A stretch of DNA of 39,345 bases, taken from positions 1-39,345 of the forward strand of contig JAFGNP010000042.1 in the NCBI GenBank assembly GCA_016926975.1, written 5' to 3'. The stretch's first letter is position 1. Every line of letters begins with the position of its first letter. Both the position numbers and the translations under genes were made by a program. This stretch comes from Coriobacteriia bacterium (GTDB lineage Bacteria > Actinomycetota > Coriobacteriia > Anaerosomatales > Anaerosomataceae). A model generated the notes under the pieces. That model saw nothing but the letters and a program-made list of their open reading frames with translations. It was not told the DNA's origin and ran no database searches. Shown one piece after another: positions 24,074 through 30,997 of this stretch.

Positions 24074-24127
24074 GTCGGTCTCCGACCATGAGGCGGCAAT
24101 TCCTGCCGAGTATATACGGCACGTCAA
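24074..24127 (-). promoter_or_regulatory. Possible topA promoter and ribosome-site hairpin
   Basis: TTGACG (24127-24122) is a good -35; 17 nt further is AGGAAT, a poor -10. A separate TATACT (24114-24109) could be a -10 of another start. Close to the ATG, GTCGG(24074-24078) and CCGAC(24082-24086) form a small hairpin that includes the GGAG ribosome site. Confidence 0.35.
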
Positions 24128-24171
24128 GCCGCAAGCTAAACGGGATCGTAACCGGGACGGCTGAAAGTGGT

Positions 24172-24188
24172 CCCCGGGAAGGCCGGGG
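24172..24188 (-). terminator. Short GC hairpin after the HD-domain gene
   Basis: CCCCGG and CCGGGG arms with a 5-nt loop, directly after the stop at 24189. Followed on the minus strand by ACCACTTTC, so only a weak candidate terminator before topA. Confidence 0.4.
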
Positions 24189-24743
24189 CTACAGCCCGAT
24201 CTCCGCCGCTCGAGACTGCATGGCGCCTAGCGCCAGAGCGAGGAACTCATCGCGAGACATGCCCAACTCCTCGCACGCCGCCATCTGCTCCCGGCTGGCT
24301 CCTCGCGCGAAAGCCTTCTCTTTCCAGCGCTTGAGAAGCGAGCGCAGCTCCACGTTGGCGAGCGACTTGTCCGGCCTCACCAGCGCGGCAGCGACGATGA
24401 AGCCGGTAGTGGGGTCGGCAGCGTAAAGCGCCTTGTCCATCAACGATTCGCGCGGCGCCTTCTGGGCGTGCGCGAGAATGGCATGCAGCATCTCGTCATC
24501 GATCTGCCCCTCGAGCATCTCGGCGGTGACAACGCCATGCCTATCGAAGTCCTCGGCAGTCTCGGCGTAATCGAGGTCGTGCAGCAAGCCCGCCAGAGCC
24601 CAGCGCTCGACATCGGCCTCTCCGAGTCCGAAGTGGCGCGCGAGCGCCTCCATGATCACCTCGGTGGCGATGCAGTGGTTCACGAGATTCTTGTTGGGGA
24701 TGCGGTCGCGGGTCAAAGACAGCGCCGCTGCACGATCCATCAT
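24189..24743 (-). CDS. HD-domain protein
   Basis: 184-residue cytoplasmic protein of the HD metal-dependent phosphohydrolase superfamily. It has NHCIATEVIMEAL, then LAGLLHDLDYAET with the HD pair, and a later HAILAHAQ. Substrate unknown; relatives act on nucleotides or act as regulators. The ATG at 24743 has GGAGGG 9 nt upstream and overlaps the hypB stop as ATGA; an in-frame ATG at 24788 would overlap hypB by 49 nt and lacks a ribosome site. It is co-translated with hypB and hypA, but I know no established role in nickel-enzyme maturation. Confidence 0.82.
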   Translation of the reverse strand: MMDRAAALSLTRDRIPNKNLVNHCIATEVIMEALARHFGLGEADVERWALAGLLHDLDYAETAEDFDRHGVVTAEMLEGQIDDEMLHAILAHAQKAPRESLMDKALYAADPTTGFIVAAALVRPDKSLANVELRSLLKRWKEKAFARGASREQMAACEELGMSRDEFLALALGAMQSRAAEIGL

Positions 24744-25408
24744 GCCGAAGAGCCCTCCTTCGCCATCTCGATCCTGTGAGTCAGCCATTCCGCCCAGGCA
24801 TGCACGCCATCTCCTTTGGTGGCCGCCATCGGGAAGATCGGCGCCTTTCCGTTAAGGCTCTCCACAACCGAGCGGAACTGGACCTCATCGAAGTCGAAAA
24901 TGCTAAGCGTGTCGTACTTGTTGAGGATCACGGCCTCGGACACCTGGAAGATGTTCGGGTACTTCTGAGGCTTGTCGTGGCCTTCCGGCACCGACAGGAT
25001 CATCACCTTGGCGTTCTCGCCCAGATCGAAGTCCGAAGGGCAGACCAGGTTCCCGACGTTCTCGATGATTACAAGGTCGAGCTCGTCCAGATCGAGCGTG
25101 TCTAGCGCGCGGCCGATCATCGCCGATTCCAGATGGCAGGCACCGCCGGTGTTGATCTGCACCGCAGGTATGCCGTGCGCGCGGATCTTCTCCGCATCAA
25201 CCTTGCTCGCGATGTCCCCCTCAATGACGGCGATCGCGTATCGATCGCGGAGCGCGTCGATCGTGGCCAGGATGGTGGAGGTCTTGCCCGCGCCGGGCGA
25301 TGCCATCAGGTCGAGCACGAACACGCCGTGCTTGTCGAAGCGGGCGCGGTTGGCAGCTGCGAGTTCCTCGTTCGCCGCCAGTATCTGCTTCTCGATGTCG
25401 ACCTTCAC
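24740..25408 (-). CDS. hypB: Hydrogenase nickel-incorporation GTPase HypB
   Basis: GTPase that helps load nickel into [NiFe] hydrogenase (and in some species urease). 222 residues with P-loop SPGAGKTS (37-44), VIEGDIASKVDAEKI, NTGGACHLES (metal-binding Cys-His in the G domain), VGNLVCPSDFDLGE and LNKYD. The N-terminal high-affinity CxxCGC nickel site and the His-rich stretch found in some HypB proteins are absent. It starts 12 nt after the hypA stop. Confidence 0.95.
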   Translation of the reverse strand: MKVDIEKQILAANEELAAANRARFDKHGVFVLDLMASPGAGKTSTILATIDALRDRYAIAVIEGDIASKVDAEKIRAHGIPAVQINTGGACHLESAMIGRALDTLDLDELDLVIIENVGNLVCPSDFDLGENAKVMILSVPEGHDKPQKYPNIFQVSEAVILNKYDTLSIFDFDEVQFRSVVESLNGKAPIFPMAATKGDGVHAWAEWLTHRIEMAKEGSSA

Positions 25409-25420
25409 GCCCTCTCCCTC

Positions 25421-25765
25421 TCAGTCGATGTCGATTGAGTCGATCTTCATCTCCCGGCCCTGCAACAGCAAGACGACATAGCTTTCGCACGACGGGCACC
25501 TGGCGCCGGAGTAGCGGTCGTGAAACCACTCGTGCCCGCAGTCGGCGCACTTGGAACGCGCGCCGAGCATGGTGACGTTCAGCTCGGCGCCTTCGGCGAT
25601 CGTGCCGGTACGCAGAGCCTCCCACGCGAACTGCAGCGCGTCCTCCATCACCTGCGTCAGCTCGCCTATGGTGACGTTCACGCTGTTGATGCGCTTAGCC
25701 GAGGCGCCCCCGGCACCCTCTATCGCGGATGCCAGTATTCCCTCTGCGATGCCCATCTCGTGCAT
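25421..25765 (-). CDS. hypA: Hydrogenase nickel-insertion protein HypA
   Basis: Nickel chaperone that works with HypB. 114 residues, starting MHEMGIAEGI with the nickel-binding His2 and the zinc site C73-x2-C76 and C90-x2-C93. It begins 12 nt after the tatC stop. No hydrogenase structural subunit is in the window, so the target enzyme is encoded elsewhere. Confidence 0.95.
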   Translation of the reverse strand: MHEMGIAEGILASAIEGAGGASAKRINSVNVTIGELTQVMEDALQFAWEALRTGTIAEGAELNVTMLGARSKCADCGHEWFHDRYSGARCPSCESYVVLLLQGREMKIDSIDID

Positions 25766-25777
25766 CTGCGGCTCCTG

Positions 25778-26539
25778 CTACTCGGACTCGGGCAAACGCT
25801 GGGCCTTGATCTTGCGCGCAAGCATCACACGCACAAGAAGCATGCTCATCTCGAACAGCGCGACCATCGCCGCCGACAGGGCAGCCATGCTCCACGGGTT
25901 CCAGTCGGGTGTGATCATGGAGGCCACTACAACGATCACCACCCACACCACGCGCCAGTTCTTGCGAAGCGTCGCGTACGGGACCACGTTGAAGTACACG
26001 AGATAGAACACGATCACCGGGACCTCGAAGGCCATGCCGAAACCGGCGAGGAACCACATGGCGAACGTCATCGCACTCTGCGCGCGCAGCATGAGGTTGA
26101 ACGTCTCTCCGCTCTGCTCCACAAGCCAGGCCGTGCTGGGCTCGAGGATGAAGAAGTAGCAGAACGCCACGCCGCCCAGGAACAGCAACACCGCCGCGAC
26201 AAACGTCCAGATGAACCAGCGGCGCTCTTTGGGCTTCAGCGCCGGCAGGAAGAACGCGAACACTTCGTAGATGATGATCGGACTGCCTGCGACCACGGCT
26301 GCGAACATGCCGAGCCGGAAGCGGTTCGACATGGCTTCCAGGATGTCGAAGACGTACGAGCCTTGGTCACCGATCACCGGTCGCATCGGGCCGACCAGCA
26401 ACAGGTAGACCTTGTCTGAGTACAGATAGCCGACGAGAGTGAGAATGCCGACCACCGCGACGACGACACTGAGGCGCTTGCGCAGTTCGTTCATGTGCGC
26501 CGTGAACGGCATGCGCTTGGGGGAGATGGGCATGGTCAT
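25778..26539 (-). CDS. tatC: Twin-arginine translocase subunit TatC
   Basis: Receptor subunit of the Tat system that exports folded proteins, including cofactor-loaded hydrogenases and iron-sulfur enzymes. 253 residues, six predicted membrane helices, with HMNELRKRL at the N-terminus and FAFFLPALKPKERRW in the loop, both TatC signatures. I chose ATG at 26539; ATG at 26533 or 26512 are alternatives because no clear ribosome site is seen. It follows tatA/B by 16 nt and precedes hypA. Confidence 0.95.
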   Translation of the reverse strand: MTMPISPKRMPFTAHMNELRKRLSVVVAVVGILTLVGYLYSDKVYLLLVGPMRPVIGDQGSYVFDILEAMSNRFRLGMFAAVVAGSPIIIYEVFAFFLPALKPKERRWFIWTFVAAVLLFLGGVAFCYFFILEPSTAWLVEQSGETFNLMLRAQSAMTFAMWFLAGFGMAFEVPVIVFYLVYFNVVPYATLRKNWRVVWVVIVVVASMITPDWNPWSMAALSAAMVALFEMSMLLVRVMLARKIKAQRLPESE

Positions 26540-26555
26540 GCGCGGTCGGGGGCCG

Positions 26556-27011
26556 TCAGGCCTCGTCCCGCTCCCCCTCTCCGTCCTCGAAATCCTCCGA
26601 AGGTGGAGCGTCTGCGGCCGCATCGCCGCCCGCTTCGGACTCCGGCGCCTCGTCGGACGAGACCTCGACGACAGCGGTGGCCTCCGGCATCTCCTCGGGC
26701 GCTAGCCCGCCGTCGGGGACCTCGTCCACCGATTCCGCGGACTCGTCCTTCTCCGGCTCCGGCTTCGTGAACCCGCCACCGCCGACCTTCTCCCGGAAGT
26801 CCTTGCCGGTCTTGAAGGGGTCCTTGCCGAGTGAGGGGTCCGCCGCGAACACCTCGGCGCGGATGGTCGACTCCATGAGGTCCTGGTAGCGCTTGAAGTC
26901 GCGCATGAAGCGCCCGAGGGTGCGGGCGAACTGAGGAAGCTTGTCGGGGCCGAAGAGCAGCAACGCCAAGACCACGATGACGACGAACTCCCACCCGCCG
27001 ATACCTAGCAA
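26556..27011 (-). CDS. TatA/TatB-like translocase protein
   Basis: 151 residues: one N-terminal membrane helix (about 6-21), FGPDKLPQFARTLGR hinge and amphipathic helix, then a long acidic low-complexity tail rich in Glu, Asp, Ala. The motif and tail fit TatA or TatB; the tail length is nearer TatB. The start codon is TTG at 27011 with GAGGAG 7 nt upstream. First gene of the tat-hyp unit. Confidence 0.93.
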   Translation of the reverse strand: MLGIGGWEFVVIVVLALLLFGPDKLPQFARTLGRFMRDFKRYQDLMESTIRAEVFAADPSLGKDPFKTGKDFREKVGGGGFTKPEPEKDESAESVDEVPDGGLAPEEMPEATAVVEVSSDEAPESEAGGDAAADAPPSEDFEDGEGERDEA

Positions 27012-27035
27012 CGCTCAACTCCTCGATAGCAGAAC

Positions 27036-27053
27036 GACCGGACGGAACCGGTC
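27036..27053 (-). terminator. Hairpin between the STAS gene and tatA/B
   Basis: GACCGG and CCGGTC arms, 6-nt loop, followed on the minus strand by GTTCTGC. Lies in the 74-nt gap after the STAS-domain stop; possible weak terminator. Confidence 0.35.
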
Positions 27054-27085
27054 TGTGCCGATGCGCAGAGCCGAAACGGCAGGGA

Positions 27086-27421
27086 TCAGAACTCCCGCGC
27101 CTCTTCGGCAGTCTCGAACAGTGGGAAGACCTTGTCGAGCCCGGTGATGCGGAAGATCTTCAAGATACCTTCCTTGGTGCACACCAACCGCAGCGTGCCA
27201 CCGTTCTCCTTCACGCGCCTGAGAGCGCTCACGAGCACGCCCAGACCCGAACTGTCTATGAAGTTCAGGTTGTCCAGGTCGACAACGATGTGCAAGCACC
27301 CGGCATTCGCAACGTCGGCAAGCTCCTTCTTGAGCTTGGGCGATGTATACACATCGACTTCTCCGCTCAGCGCGATCGTGCACATCGCACCTGCGTTCTC
27401 AGTTGAGATGTCGAGCTCCAT
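27086..27421 (-). CDS. STAS-domain anti-sigma-factor antagonist
   Basis: 111 residues, almost entirely one STAS domain. It has LSGEVDVYTSPKL, VVDLDNLNFIDSSGLGVLV with the serine of the DSSG motif that is phosphorylated in SpoIIAA/RsbV proteins, and GILKIFRITGLDKVF. In the family the unphosphorylated form binds an anti-sigma kinase and frees a sigma factor. No such kinase or sigma factor is nearby. I chose ATG at 27421; an upstream ATG at 27460 would add 13 basic residues. A TACAAT -10 lies 41-46 nt upstream. It is divergent from a second STAS gene. Confidence 0.9.
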   Translation of the reverse strand: MELDISTENAGAMCTIALSGEVDVYTSPKLKKELADVANAGCLHIVVDLDNLNFIDSSGLGVLVSALRRVKENGGTLRLVCTKEGILKIFRITGLDKVFPLFETAEEAREF

Positions 27422-27461
27422 GTCTGGGCACCGCTTTCGGCCGAGGATGCGTGCGAGCACG

Positions 27462-27467
27462 ATTGTA
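27462..27467 (-). promoter_or_regulatory. Possible -10 box of the minus-strand STAS gene
   Basis: TACAAT on the minus strand, five of six matches to the consensus. No good -35. Confidence 0.4.
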
Positions 27468-27480
27468 CCCGCAAGATAGC

Positions 27481-27530
27481 ACCCCGTGCCAGCGCGGGCA
27501 TGCCCCGTGAGAAGCTGCGGAACACGGGGT
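27481..27530. repeat. Three CCCCGTG elements in the divergent STAS promoter region
   Basis: CCCCGTG occurs at 27482-27488 and 27503-27509 and its complement CACGGGG at 27523-27529. The outer pair forms an 8-bp inverted repeat (ACCCCGTG/CACGGGGT) and the inner pair a 7-bp one. Between divergent regulators this could be an operator or mRNA hairpin. Confidence 0.5.
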
Positions 27531-27573
27531 ACTAACTCTGTGCCGAAGATTCATACCGCAACAGGGGGATGAT

Positions 27574-27924
27574 ATGGGGTTGTCGATCCAACTCGATCAG
27601 AGCCCGGACAGTTGGGTTCTGACTGTTCAAGGTGATCTGGACTACAGCGAGTGCGCAACGTTTCGCATGACCATCGACAGGATCCTGAAGCACCTGCCCG
27701 CTACCACGGTGGTCGATCTAGCCCAACTGGACTACCTCGATAGCTCCGGTCTCGGCCTGCTGCTGTCTCTCTCCAAAGAGTACGGCGCGCAGGGCGGGCA
27801 TCTGGTGCTGGTCACGAACGAGTCGGTGGACAGCATCCTCGATCTGACGAGGCTCTCGAGCCTCTTCTCATGTGCATCCTCGCTTGAGGAAGCGCGCACG
27901 ATGCTGGCAGACGTGCCGAAGTAG
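27574..27924 (+). CDS. STAS-domain anti-sigma-factor antagonist, second copy
   Basis: 116 residues, single STAS domain. It has VLTVQGDLDYSECATF, VVDLAQLDYLDSSGLGLLL with the conserved DSSG, and DSILDLTRLSSLF. It is divergent from the other STAS gene and differs from it in most residues, so it is not a recent duplicate. GGGGGA lies 4 nt upstream of the ATG. It ends 22 nt before a bidirectional terminator-like hairpin. Confidence 0.9.
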   Translation: MGLSIQLDQSPDSWVLTVQGDLDYSECATFRMTIDRILKHLPATTVVDLAQLDYLDSSGLGLLLSLSKEYGAQGGHLVLVTNESVDSILDLTRLSSLFSCASSLEEARTMLADVPK

Positions 27925-27946
27925 CGCCGTCCGCACCCGGACGCAA

Positions 27947-27975
27947 AACGACCGGCCCATCCAGGGTCGGTCGTT
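27947..27975. terminator. Bidirectional terminator between convergent genes
   Basis: A 12-bp stem, AACGACCGGCCC paired with GGGTCGGTCGTT (one G-T pair), with a 5-nt loop. T-rich sequence follows on both strands: TTCTTGCTCT after it on plus, and TTTTGCG after it on minus. It separates the plus-strand STAS gene from the convergent gene ending at 27999. Confidence 0.7.
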
Positions 27976-27998
27976 CTTGCTCTATCATGACCGGCCCG

Positions 27999-28574
27999 CT
28001 AGGGCGTGGTCGTGGCAGTCACAGAAGGCGCGTACTCGGCCAGCATCCCGCGCGCATTCTCGACCTGAGCGCTCAGCTCGGCATTGTCCGAAGCGGCGTC
28101 GATGAACGCCTGCAGCGCCGACGGCGCAGCTTCGCTCTGACCGTAGTAGAGTGCGAACGCCTTGTTGCCGAGTACGATGTCGTCGTCGGGCCTTATCGCG
28201 AGCGCCTTGTCGTAGTAGCTGACCGCGCTCAGCCAGAACGGGATGGCCCCGGACACCTGTCCGCTTTCGTACACGGCGACCGCCCATTCGAAGTAGGCAT
28301 GGCCGACCTGAGCGATGATGTCCGGGTTGTCCGGGCTGCTATTCATGGCAGTCATCGCAGAATCCACTCTGGGCTGGTACTCCGCGGTGATGGAATCGGT
28401 ACCGCTATCTGCATCCGAAGAGCTGCTTCCGCCGCCACCGATACCGGCAGCGACGATTGCGATCCCGCTTGCCACGAACGAGACCGCGACAACGATGATC
28501 ACCACCCGCATCCACAGCGGTGTGTCCGACTTGTTTACGGACATCGGGTTCTTCTTGCTCGGCTTGCCTGCCAT
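27999..28574 (-). CDS. Membrane-anchored TPR-like protein
   Basis: 191 residues. A basic N-terminus (GKPSKKN) and single membrane helix (about 24-44, VVIIVVAVSFVASGIAIVAAG) are followed by a Gly/Ser linker and a helical region with tetratricopeptide-like repeats (AQVGHAYFEWAVAVYESGQ, WLSAVSYYDKALAIRPDDD, VLGNKAFALYYGQ). The helix is oriented to place the TPR part outside. Such proteins act as scaffolds. The ATG at 28574 has GAGGAG 4 nt upstream. The function is unknown. Confidence 0.75.
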   Translation of the reverse strand: MAGKPSKKNPMSVNKSDTPLWMRVVIIVVAVSFVASGIAIVAAGIGGGGSSSSDADSGTDSITAEYQPRVDSAMTAMNSSPDNPDIIAQVGHAYFEWAVAVYESGQVSGAIPFWLSAVSYYDKALAIRPDDDIVLGNKAFALYYGQSEAAPSALQAFIDAASDNAELSAQVENARGMLAEYAPSVTATTTP

Positions 28575-28594
28575 TTCGCTCCTCAAGACGATAA

Positions 28595-28625
28595 GAGGCC
28601 CGACCGACTCTTGCGGTCGGGCCTC
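28595..28625 (-). terminator. Strong intergenic hairpin
   Basis: Perfect 12-bp stem, GAGGCCCGACCG and CGGTCGGGCCTC, with a 7-nt loop. On the minus strand it is followed by TTATCGTCTT. It lies 13 nt after the stop of the 28638-29063 gene, before the TPR gene. Good intrinsic-terminator candidate. Confidence 0.7.
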
Positions 28626-28637
28626 CGGTGATTGGCG

Positions 28638-29063
28638 CTACTCAGAGGGGGTCTCAGCTGTCCCGGTAGTGGCCATGGAGTCGATCGGGGGATGGCCTTC
28701 CGGAAGCTCACCCTGCTGAAGCTGCTCCTCGCTGAGTTCCGGCGCGGTGCCGGTGGTCGTCGCCGAGCCTGTCGACGAAGCGCCTCCGCCCGGCGCTATC
28801 AGGAAGCCGACCATCACGCCCAGGAGAAGCCCGATGACCGTCATCAGCGCGGCTACCGTCATGCTCACGTTCTGCTCGAAGAAAGGCGCCGCACCCTGCG
28901 CTCCAGCCGCCTTCGACGCGGCAGGCTTGGACGCCTTGCTGCCCGACTTCGGAGTGCTCTTGCGCGCGGACGGTTCGCTCTTGGCGCTCGACTCGGAAGA
29001 GGGCTTCGTGGCCTCGTCGGCCACCTCCTCTTCCTCATCAAAGAAGAAGTCCTGGTCGCTCAC
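28638..29063 (-). CDS. Small single-pass membrane protein
   Basis: 141 residues. A very acidic N-terminus (DFFFDEEEEVADE), a Ser/Lys-rich linker, one central membrane helix (about 67-91, MTVAALMTVIGLLLGVMVGFLI) and a Ser/Thr/Glu-rich outer tail. The helix is central, so the N-terminus is probably cytoplasmic. The start codon is GTG at 29063 with AAGGAGGT 8 nt upstream. I do not recognise the family. It follows the RseC-like gene by 43 nt. Confidence 0.7.
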   Translation of the reverse strand: MSDQDFFFDEEEEVADEATKPSSESSAKSEPSARKSTPKSGSKASKPAASKAAGAQGAAPFFEQNVSMTVAALMTVIGLLLGVMVGFLIAPGGGASSTGSATTTGTAPELSEEQLQQGELPEGHPPIDSMATTGTAETPSE

Positions 29064-29106
29064 TTGCGATTACCTCCTTGGGATCTGCAACTGCCGTCGC
29101 TCCGCC

Positions 29107-29541
29107 TCAGAGACGGTCGCGACCTCGCGCGATTATAGCATTGACCTTCGGCATGTACCGCTCGTTCGAAGACAGCCGCCGATCGGCCCACCGGATGCCG
29201 ATAACGGCGATATTGGCCGCTATCAGAGCCACGACAAGGCCGCTCACATCCGGAGTAAAACCTGCCAACCTCCCGAGCAAGAACCCCGCCAAGTATCCGA
29301 GCAGCATACACAGCACGGGTACCACAAACACAGCCGCCGCCGCGCGTGACCGGATCTTGTCAGGTATCACGATCTCCACAGTGTCCCCGACGGTCGCACC
29401 AAGCACGTCGTGAACATCGTGCATCACCGTCTCGCCGTTCGACCGGGAACAGACGCTGCACCCGCCGCAGGCCGACGAGACTTGCATCCGTACGTCGACG
29501 CTCCCGTCGCGCACGGTGATCACCCGGCCCTGCTCTCTCAC
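29107..29541 (-). CDS. RseC/MucC-like membrane protein
   Basis: 144 residues in the SoxR-reducing-system/RseC family. It has a cysteine cluster C25-x2-C28-x2-C31 (CGGCSVC) in the N-terminal domain and two membrane helices (about 70-90 and 95-120). Family members act with Rnf-type electron transport or modulate sigma-E signalling; here neither neighbour is present. The start codon is GTG at 29541, 6 nt after the amidohydrolase stop, with GGAG upstream. The metal or cluster role of the cysteines is inference. Confidence 0.8.
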   Translation of the reverse strand: MREQGRVITVRDGSVDVRMQVSSACGGCSVCSRSNGETVMHDVHDVLGATVGDTVEIVIPDKIRSRAAAAVFVVPVLCMLLGYLAGFLLGRLAGFTPDVSGLVVALIAANIAVIGIRWADRRLSSNERYMPKVNAIIARGRDRL

Positions 29542-29547
29542 GACGTC

Positions 29548-30897
29548 TCAGCTCCGGACCTTGAGGCGCATGCGCTCGAGCCTGTCGCTGATGGCTTCCG
29601 GGTCGACGGAGAGGAACCGGCCGCGATCGAACAGCACGCGCCCGTCCACCATCGTCATCAGCACGTCCTCTTGATTGCACGTGTGCACGAGCGCGGCGGC
29701 GGGATCCTGGGTGGGCACCTGATAGCTCTGCGACAGATCGACAGCCACGATATCGGCGCGCTTGCCCGCTTCCAGCGAGCCCACGGTGCCGTCAAGCTTC
29801 AACGCCTGGGCGCCACCGAGAGTGGCCATCCTCAAGAAAGTCTCGGCCGAGAAGAAACCCTGCTCGCCGTGCATGCCTCTCTGGATGAGCAGACCTACTC
29901 TCATCTCCTCGAAGAAGTCGATGGTGCTCGTGGACGCGGGTGAGTCGGTGCCGATGCCAACGCGCAGACCGTGCAGGTGGAACGCGCCGAGCGGCGCGGT
30001 CCCCATGCCGAGCTTGGCGTTGCAGCGGGCGCAGTAAGCGACTCCCGTATCGGTACGCTTGAGCACCTCCACGTCCTCGTCGTCCACGTGCACGCAGTGC
30101 ACCGCCAGCACGTTCGGCAGATCCAGAACGCCCCACTGGTAGACGTATCGCACGGGGCTCACGCCCGTGGGCATCCAGGCCTGCTCGGCCCATCCGGACT
30201 GCGTGCGGAAATCCTGGCCGAGTGGCGAAGAGCCGTACTTCACGAAGTCGTACTCATCGCGCGAACCGGCAAGGTGGATCGCGACAGGCGTATCCGAGGT
30301 GCCCACCGCGTCTGAGAGCGCCTGCAGCAGGCGCGGGTGACACGTGTAGGGAGAGTGCGGTGCCATGCCGATCGTGACGCGCTCGCGGTCGGTGCGCGCG
30401 TTCCACTCGGCCACATCGGCAAGCGCCCTGGACATCACCTCGTCGACCATCGAGGTGTCCATGGTCGATACCTCGCGATACAGGACGCCGCGCAGGCCTG
30501 AGTCCTGCACGGCCTGGACCGAAGAGCCCGAGTCGGTTACGTCGGCAACGGTCGTTATGCCGGAGCGGATGGCTTCTATCGCGCCCAGCTGCGCCGAGTC
30601 GACCCAGTCTTCCGGCGACAGCAGATGCTCCCGGCCGTGGACCTCGATCTTCCACTGCGTGTACGGCAGGTCGTCCACGACGCCCCGGAACGTCGCGTAC
30701 TCAAGATGTGTGTGCAGATCGACGAAGCCCGGTATCAGCGCTGCGAGCCCGTAGTCGACGACCTCCTCATCGGGATGTGCGCCGATGAGTTCGCTGCGCG
30801 TGCCGACGGCAACGATATCCGAACCGCGCACCAGAACCGCGCCGTCCTCGATGTGGGGACCGCTCACGGGCAGCACGTAGCGTGCTAGAAGAAGCAT
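29548..30897 (-). CDS. Amidohydrolase (aminodeoxyfutalosine/SAH deaminase-like)
   Basis: Metal-dependent deaminase-type amidohydrolase of 449 residues. It has the first metal motif VDLHTHLE (H62, H64), APHSPYTCHP (180-188), AIHLAG (H208), HCVHVDD (H267), SNAKLG-like CNAKLGMGTAPL and GTDSPAS (D318). Members deaminate S-adenosylhomocysteine, methylthioadenosine or aminodeoxyfutalosine; the last is a menaquinone step, and the UbiE gene upstream makes that attractive. The Glu expected three residues after H208 (HLAE) is Gly211 here. I chose ATG at 30897 with GGAGG 6 nt upstream. Substrate not established. Confidence 0.8.
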   Translation of the reverse strand: MLLLARYVLPVSGPHIEDGAVLVRGSDIVAVGTRSELIGAHPDEEVVDYGLAALIPGFVDLHTHLEYATFRGVVDDLPYTQWKIEVHGREHLLSPEDWVDSAQLGAIEAIRSGITTVADVTDSGSSVQAVQDSGLRGVLYREVSTMDTSMVDEVMSRALADVAEWNARTDRERVTIGMAPHSPYTCHPRLLQALSDAVGTSDTPVAIHLAGSRDEYDFVKYGSSPLGQDFRTQSGWAEQAWMPTGVSPVRYVYQWGVLDLPNVLAVHCVHVDDEDVEVLKRTDTGVAYCARCNAKLGMGTAPLGAFHLHGLRVGIGTDSPASTSTIDFFEEMRVGLLIQRGMHGEQGFFSAETFLRMATLGGAQALKLDGTVGSLEAGKRADIVAVDLSQSYQVPTQDPAAALVHTCNQEDVLMTMVDGRVLFDRGRFLSVDPEAISDRLERMRLKVRS

Positions 30898-30936
30898 CTC
30901 GGACGGACCTCCGGGCAGGGGACGTGTCGGTCTCAT

Positions 30937-30966
30937 ATCCTACACGCTCGCAGTGGAGCGCTCCAC
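30937..30966 (-). promoter_or_regulatory. Possible promoter and palindromic operator of the amidohydrolase gene
   Basis: TAGGAT at 30942-30937 as -10 and TGGAGC at 30965-30960 as -35 give a 17-nt spacer. The -35 lies in the 14-bp perfect palindrome GTGGAGCGCTCCAC (30953-30966), which could bind a dimeric regulator. Confidence 0.4.
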
Positions 30967-30997
30967 CGGGGCGGGACGCACGCAAGCGCGGCGACGA

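Noticed and set aside
27461-27496. Possible sigma-54 promoter, TGGCACG ... TTGC, upstream of the minus-strand STAS gene
   Set aside because: GG and GC are 16 nt apart rather than the required 10, so the element does not fit sigma-54.
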